64,000 nucleotides of DNA from Telmatactis stephensoni (Eukaryota; Cnidaria; Anthozoa; Actiniaria; Isophelliidae): contig JALIZF010001328.1 in NCBI GenBank assembly GCA_029948255.1, forward strand, positions 124,001 to 188,000. Reading direction: 5' to 3'. The position numbers were made by a program, and so were the translations under genes. Under the pieces are notes generated by a model, which saw only the letters and a list, made by a program, of their open reading frames with translations, did not search any database and had not been told where the DNA came from. Of this stretch, positions 58,485 through 64,000 are shown in pieces (position 1 is the stretch's first letter; every line of letters starts with the position of its first letter).

Positions 58485-58734
58485 GGATAGATTTTTATCG
58501 ACCCATCCGTTTCAGCGAACATTTCCGCTCCAAAACAATGGATTGACCAATGAGATGAGACCGTATATGAAAACTGACCAATAAGATCGTAGCATTGTAA
58601 GAGGAAACCCCTTCTCCATTTAAGCTTTCGCGGCAAACACCAACACGTGTGCAATCGCTTGGGTTTAAGAACATCGCTATTCACAATCTAAAACATTTTT
58701 AGTCATATCAGAGTAATATTTTTACAGCGATACA
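58485..58734. promoter_or_regulatory. Shared divergent promoter of the MADS-like and HIRAN-like genes
   Basis: Only 250 bp separate the two start codons. GACCAATGAG (about 58546) and GACCAATAAG (about 58577) are two CCAAT boxes about 30 bp apart. No obvious TATA box. Confidence 0.5.
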
Positions 58735-60495
58735 ATGGCTAAACGAGGTAAGAATAACAGAGAAAGTGTATTTTCATTCACTCACTCGTTTAAACCCCGT
58801 TAATTTGCAAATCAAAGACGAAATCCTCCCTCTGTTTACCATGTTTACCATTCGATAATACCTATAGGTGCTGAATCAGAACCAGAATTGTCAAATGCAG
58901 AGTTTGTGGTAGTATCGAACTGTTTTATTAAAGGGTAAGTATTTATCTTTGTTGATAATCTGCCTATTTGTGTGTTATAAATATAAATCATCCAGTTTTG
59001 ATGTAGATCTGTTGATACATGATACCAACTACACTGACCCTTAAAACACCTCCAGAGCTTGTTGTAAATCTTCCTGGTCCATTTCTTATTTTTTAGTTAC
59101 CATGAGTTTGGAATAAAACTCCCAATTGATTCACATGTCAATGTACACCGAGAAGCTGTTGGCCAGGATCCGTATGCACTACTTTGTGTGGTACCATCGG
59201 ATTTGAGTGATGAAATACTGAACACGACCATGCACAGTAAATCAAAAAAGAAATTTTACAAAGTAAGAGATGTGGTAGGGAAAACTGTGGGTCGTGTTCA
59301 GTATTTCCTGAACAAGGTTTTTGTAAGCCTGCTTGACGAGGGAATGGTGACCGAAATCCAAGGGTAAGTCACAAATAGTTTATTTGAAGGAGGAGCACTC
59401 CAATCAGAAACAGCCAGTGATGCTTGTCATACCTTTTAAGGATGAAAATCAAGGATCTTTTACCTTTAACTGTCTTTAGTTTAGTACCAGAAACTAAGCT
59501 GCTACTTTTTAGGGGTTTTTTTTTGGCGCTGGTCAAATAACCATTGTGTACTGTCCCCCTCCCTCCTCGCAAATTCTTCTTCTTCCATAAAAACATTTTG
59601 CTCATGCTCTGTTTTTGGATTGGTACCTTTTAAGGTTGAAAATATATTAGTGCTGCATCCACCAGAATAAATCTGAAATCTTTTGGGGGTCATTTGAAAA
59701 TTTCCTCTAACTTATATATGGGATCCCCAGAACAGCCTTCTATGCTTTCAAAACATTTAAAAAATCAGTGTATTGAATTATATGTATTAAGTAAAACCTT
59801 ACATGATTTTAATTTCACTTTTAAGAATAATCACTGGAGAGGAGACTCAAAGCAAAGTACCACCTCAACAACGATGGCAACGAAATGTTCAAGCTGGTGG
59901 GGGAGCTGTAATTCCCTGTTCTTGGCAGCTAAAGGTTGCTGGTAATGATCAGGTGCAGCAAGTTATTGACAAGGTGATGGATGGCCTGCCGCAAATTGAG
60001 GGAGGTGATTCCATCACAGTCAGAAAGGTATAATTTTCAGATTCTACTTTTATTAACAAGTGATGAAAGACTTAATATACAAAATATTTTAAAATGGGAA
60101 GCAAGGGTGACCAGGTCTATTACCTATGGGTTGGCCATCACAGGTAGCTCAAGGTTGTTAGTGTATTTTCTCTGTTGGTACTATGGATTTCTACCAACAG
60201 TATAAATAACTGTTAGTGAGATGAAAGATGTATGCATAGAATATTATTATCAGAGCAGTTTTTGTGTGAGTGGGATTTTTGAATGTTTCCATAGAAATTA
60301 GGGCACTGGCATGGTCACGATAAAAGTACAGTACAGTCAGTTTCCAACTCATACAAAGCTGCTCTATGGCAGTGACAGCCAAGTAGAAGTCCTTCCACCA
60401 TAAACAAGTATTTATTATATCCTACATAATATTGATTTCATTTTTTTATTTTTAATTTATAGATGACAACATACAAAAAGCCAAGGAAAAATTAA
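58735..60495 (+). CDS. HIRAN-domain-like protein
   Basis: Five exons, all in phase: 58735-58747, 58868-58934, 59097-59363, 59826-60027 and 60463-60495, giving 193 aa without a lesion. Sequence order fits HIRAN: FVVVSNCFIKGYHEFG (the gYH strand), VNVHREAVGQDPYALLCVV (RE...DPYA), VGRVQYFLNKVFVSLLDEG, IITGEE and GGAVIPCSWQLKV. HIRAN domains recognise 3' ends of single-stranded DNA and are found in Rad5/HLTF helicases. Here the domain stands alone with a short basic tail (TTYKKPRKN). The first exon codes four residues (MAKR). Head-to-head arrangement with the MADS-like gene suggests co-regulation. Function in transposition is inference. Confidence 0.65.
59370..59705. repeat. TACCTTTTA(A/G)GG-type repeat in intron 3 of the HIRAN-like gene
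   Basis: Several TACCTTTTAAGG-like motifs (59432, 59460, 59626) and ends GGAGGAGCACTCC... / ...GGGGGTCATTTG. A related copy with TACCTTTTAGGGG lies at about 60740-60905. Probably one non-autonomous repeat family. Confidence 0.5.
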
Positions 60496-61160
60496 ACACT
60501 GGTCCGGCTTCCATTGAACTTAGATCATTCTATATATTATAAAGAATGTTTTATCTGTTGCAATAGAAAATGTAAGATAAATACTGAGTAATACTACTTT
60601 TGAAAGATCAGCCTGGGTACTGAAAACAATAAATTGATATAATTACTTTTTTTGACATGTGATCAGTTTCTTTCTTCCCTACCTGTGAGTTGAGCATTCT
60701 ATGAAGAATTTATAGAGTAAAGTTAATAGTGGTACTGTCACTGTTTGACCCTGGGGGAAACTCCCTGATATAAGAGGGCAAGGATGCTCATTCTACCTTT
60801 TAGGGGTCAAAATCAGTGTTTTGGTACCTTTTAGGGTGTTAATGAGCAGATGCTCATATTAAATGGGTACCTTTGTTGATGCAAAAGTCCCCCAAAATGC
60901 CAAGCTTGATGGAAATTCATTATTTAAAACACTTTGTGGATTACATGAGAACAAAAAGCAGCGAAAATTGCATGCAGATGAAGAATCACTAATTTAAGTG
61001 GATAATGCTGTTGATGCATATTTTTTATAAATGACTTAGTATTAACAGGGGATAATAACAACAGAAAAATATGGATGGAATTATTAGATTTTGACATTAT
61101 GTAAAAAATATGATTACACTACTCTCCTAGAAAATGTGAACATTTCATCAAAGATACTTC
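60496..61160. other. Spacer between the HIRAN-like gene and the IS3EU-type transposase
   Basis: Contains the 60740-60905 repeat (TACCTTTTAGGGGTCAAAA). No gene recognised. Confidence 0.45.
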
Positions 61161-61179
61161 TACGATGGCCCACAAAGCT

Positions 61180-61340
61180 CACAGTCCAGTTAGAATTTTC
61201 ACAGTCCAGTTTAGTTTTTTCACAATCCAGTTTAACTTTTTCACAGTCCAGTTTAAGTATTTTACAGTCTAGTATAGTTTTTTTCGCCGCAGTTTAATTA
61301 TATTTTTGACAGTCTAGTATTTTTTTTCGCAGTCCACTAG
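61180..61340 (+). repeat. Phased 20-21-bp repeats (ACAGTCCAGTTTA...)
   Basis: ACAGTCCAGT-type units start at 61181, 61201, 61222, 61243 and 61264, with weaker ones at 61310 and 61328. Spacing is close to two helical turns. Position upstream of the transposase suggests subterminal binding sites of the element's left end. Confidence 0.8.
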
Positions 61341-61403
61341 TTGTTTTTCCGTTAGCCTACCACAGGAATCCCATATCTCTAGATATCAGTCCCCAACGCC
61401 GTT

Positions 61404-61410
61404 TATATAA
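61404..61410 (+). promoter_or_regulatory. TATA box for the IS3EU-type transposase
   Basis: TATATAA, 83 bp upstream of the ATG at 61493. Confidence 0.6.
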
Positions 61411-61492
61411 GCCGCCATATTGATTTCGTAGTTTGAAAGAGTTGTTGTCTCTAGGTACGTAGTTCTTTTTTTTTTTAAATATCACTGTAAGA

Positions 61493-62677
61493 ATGTCTAC
61501 AACAGGAACCACACAAATTGAGAATGACTTGATTTCGGATTATTTCCATAGTGGATTTACCTATTTAGAAATATGTGAGTTTCTCAAACTTTATGGAATA
61601 TCAATAAGTTTGTCTACACTGAAGAGAAGATTGAAAGAATTAGGATTGACGAGGAAGGACACCAGTTTCATTGACGACGAAGAACTAAAGGTGGCAATAG
61701 AAGAAGAAATATCTGGCAGCGGTTGTTTTTTAGGATATCGCAAGGTCTGGGCAAGGCTGAAAAAGAAAGGCATTTTAGTCAAGAGAAGCAGAGTTATGAC
61801 CTTGCTAAAACAACTTGACCCTGAAGGTGTTGAAAGTAGGACGAAGAAACGACTTCGAAGAAGATTATATCATGCTAAGGGACCTAATTTTGTTTGGCAT
61901 ATTGATGGACATGATAAGTTGAAGCCATATGGGTTCAGCATACATGGATGTATAGATGGCTTTTCCAGAAAACTTTTATGGCTGGAAGTTGGTCCATCCA
62001 ATAAAAACCCAGAAATAATTGCAAAATATTATCTTGATACAGTTCAAACCCTAAGGGGTGTCCCTGAAAAAGTTAGATCAGATGATGGAACAGAGAATAG
62101 CATAGTTGAAGCCATACACATATTCCTCAGGGTTACCCATGGTGATATAGATTCTGCTCTTGGTTCCTTCCTTATTGGTAGATCGACATCTAATCAACGA
62201 ATTGAGGCATACTGGTCTCAACTTGTGAAAGATGGACCTGGATGGTGGATACAATTTTTCAAAGATTTGACAGATATTGGACTCTACAATAGCTCAGATC
62301 CTGTTCACACTGATTGCATCAGGTTTTGCTTCATGAACATTTTGAGAAATGAGTTACATGAAGTTGCCGAACTTTGGAATGAGCATATTATTTCTTCCAG
62401 CAAATTTGGAAATGCTAACTTACCTAGAGGAAGACCAGACACTATGTACTTTCTTCCTTACCTCTATGATACCAGTGACTACAAGATAGCCACAAATGTT
62501 GATGATGTCCAAGAGTTTGTTGATAATGCTACAATGTCTCCAGATGACTACAGCAGAGATTTTGCAGAGTTTGCAGAAATTGTCATGACAGAGCATAGAC
62601 TTGATCATCCAAGGAATGTCAAAGAAGCACTTGATCTTTACATTTGCCTTATCAAAGAAGTTGAAATGTTCACATAA
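61493..62677 (+). CDS. Intact IS3EU-like DDE integrase/transposase
   Basis: Single 394-codon exon. The N-terminal 60 residues form helix-turn-helix units (FTYLEICEFLKLYGISISLS, TLKRRLKELG), as in IS3-type proteins; a second HTH-like segment GYRKVWARLKKKGILVKRSR spans residues 81-100. The rve-type core has Asp138 (FVWHIDGHDKLKPYG), Asp197 (VRSDDGTEN) and Glu238 (SNQRIEAYWSQL), a DD40E spacing. CIDGFSRKLLWLEVG is the characteristic core strand. Retroviral-integrase-like fold with no reverse transcriptase nearby fits the IS3EU superfamily of DNA transposons. No stop or frameshift, good TATA box, phased repeats upstream: the best candidate for an active gene in the window. The right terminus was not found. 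Confidence 0.85.
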   Translation: MSTTGTTQIENDLISDYFHSGFTYLEICEFLKLYGISISLSTLKRRLKELGLTRKDTSFIDDEELKVAIEEEISGSGCFLGYRKVWARLKKKGILVKRSRVMTLLKQLDPEGVESRTKKRLRRRLYHAKGPNFVWHIDGHDKLKPYGFSIHGCIDGFSRKLLWLEVGPSNKNPEIIAKYYLDTVQTLRGVPEKVRSDDGTENSIVEAIHIFLRVTHGDIDSALGSFLIGRSTSNQRIEAYWSQLVKDGPGWWIQFFKDLTDIGLYNSSDPVHTDCIRFCFMNILRNELHEVAELWNEHIISSSKFGNANLPRGRPDTMYFLPYLYDTSDYKIATNVDDVQEFVDNATMSPDDYSRDFAEFAEIVMTEHRLDHPRNVKEALDLYICLIKEVEMFT

Positions 62678-62680
62678 CAT

Positions 62681-63385
62681 TTAACATGACCAACTGTTTA
62701 CCTTACTGTAGAAATTCAATGTAATCTATAATTCTGAATTGCCCCACACTGACAAGCTTGATCATGAGTGATTGAAATATAATATACTTTTTGTGTTCTT
62801 AATTATGCTAGATTAGCCTCAAATATATACTTAAAATGAGAATTGGAATAGGAATCTCCAGAATCTTCATTTGTTTGCAAATATATATACGGTATGCAAG
62901 TTCACAGAATATATCAAGGTATCACAGCACAATGAACAAGAATATCGTAGGTTTCTCAATATTGAAGGTAATTTTACCAAGAAAATAAAAAAGGCAGCAG
63001 CTTAAGGGCTGCTTGAGGGACTTGTCCAAAATTAGCAGGGAAGGGCCGGGGTGGAAAATTAAAAGTGGGCACTGGAAATATGGTGATCTAGCAGAGCAGT
63101 GGGAGTAAATTTTCTAACACTTACCTTGTTAGGACAAAAATATGACCCTCCCCCCTCCATCTTAAAGCCCTTTTTTTTAACCTCCCTATTCAGTATCGTA
63201 AAATATTAAGACCCTCCCTATGTTTCCAAGCCCCTCCCCCTGATAATTTCTGACCAGTTACTAATCAAGATTACACCAACAATTACCAATGAGATTGATA
63301 TAAATGAACAAGAAACAACTTTTTATTTGAAAATGGCATGGTAAAAGAACTCAAGTGAACAAACATTAAGTGGACAAACCTTAAA
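62681..63385. other. Downstream region of the transposase
   Basis: No gene. 63120-63240 holds two related CCCTCCC-rich segments (ATGACCCTCCCCCC and AAGACCCTCCCTATG). No clear transposon end. Confidence 0.45.
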
Positions 63386-63568
63386 ACAGGGGCAGATCAA
63401 GGAGGGTGAATTGGGTGGCTAGCCACCCCCTTCTTTCATAAGGAATAAAAAAAGAAAAAAAAACAAATTGTTGCTTTAAAAATGTTATCATTTAAAAGGT
63501 ATACTATTACCATAACTAAAATATTTTTAGCTAGCCACCCCCTTCCAAAAATCCTGGATCCACCCCTG
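63386..63568. mobile_element. 183-bp hAT-type MITE
   Basis: CAGGGGCAGATCAAGGAGGG at the left. The right end reverse-complements to CAGGGGTGGATCCAGGATTT, and TAGCCACCCCCTTC occurs near both ends. CAGGGG termini fit hAT elements. An exact 8-bp TSD is not visible in the A-rich flanks. Confidence 0.75.
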
Positions 63569-64000
63569 AAAAAACAAATAACTTAAAGTACCATATAAGC
63601 ATGATAACACATTTATGCAGTTACAGCAAATTAAGGATAAAACAATCCTATGTACCCCAATCATGAACTGCTTATGTGGTGAAAACAGAACAACTGCATC
63701 AACAGTGGTGAACTTTGATAACTATGTATAGCTTGTCTGAGCTTGGTAAAAATAGTTTACATGTATTAGAAACCTTGCAAAATTAAAATCTATACTTATA
63801 AAAATAGATTTTGGTTAATATTCCAACAGTAAAAAGGCAAATCAGTACAACTGTACAACTAAATATAATTGCTTTGCTGAAATAAACAGCACAAAGAACA
63901 CAAATTGTCCTGAATGGTGGGCAGTATAGGAAAAGGTGCTTGAAAGTTGGATTTCAAAGTGACCCAAAAATATATACATGCATGCAAATATTTGTTAAAA

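Overview
This is eukaryotic, AT-rich, intron-bearing DNA. The transposon mix and one interspersed repeat near 45.3-45.8 kb point to an anthozoan cnidarian (stony coral or sea anemone). That assignment is inference from family recognition, not from a marker gene. I see no convincing housekeeping gene: nearly every readable coding segment belongs to a mobile element or a transposon-associated family, and many are nested.

Layout. 1-1.5 kb: PIF1-like helicase C-terminus and an endonuclease/exonuclease/phosphatase (EEP) domain, the pairing seen in animal Helitrons/Helentrons. 2.6-13.5 kb: a multi-exon RPA/OB-fold gene on the same strand. One of its introns holds an 8.9-kb DNA transposon (3184-12098) with 31-bp terminal inverted repeats (TIRs), a candidate DDD RNase-H-like transposase and a BEN-domain accessory gene; inside it is a nearly perfect 1450-bp tandem duplication. 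13.4-14.7 kb: a decaying tandem array of the last RPA exon, two copies hit by different MITEs. 18-27.3 kb: a gene resembling a C48/Ulp1 peptidase, with a 54-bp coding minisatellite, broken by a foldback and by a 20692-26940 transposon carrying a P2X7-C-like gene and a THAP gene. That transposon is itself invaded by a 1366-bp palindromic element with a clean 7-bp target-site duplication (TSD).

28-35 kb: R4/Dong-like LINEs, all at (TAA)n microsatellites. 36-38.3 kb: a dead CR1/L2-like LINE. 38.8-44.5 kb: an ISL2EU-type element, with a damaged THAP-DDE transposase and an intact SAP-SWIM-YqaJ nuclease gene, convergent. 48.2-50.2 kb: a broken Harbinger transposase and its Myb-like partner, divergent.

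51.3-60.5 kb is the most interesting block. A seven-exon gene whose N-terminus resembles the RAG1 N-terminal zinc region (as in the N-RAG-TP element described from Aplysia) is followed by a convergent MADS-box-like gene and then, head-to-head with that, a HIRAN-like gene. All three models splice in phase; the only lesion seen is one TAG in the large gene. At 61.5-62.7 kb is an intact intronless IS3EU-like DDE integrase preceded by phased 21-bp repeats and a TATA box.

Exon models come from reading splice sites, codon phase and protein sense by eye. Family names rest on recognised motifs, not on searches.
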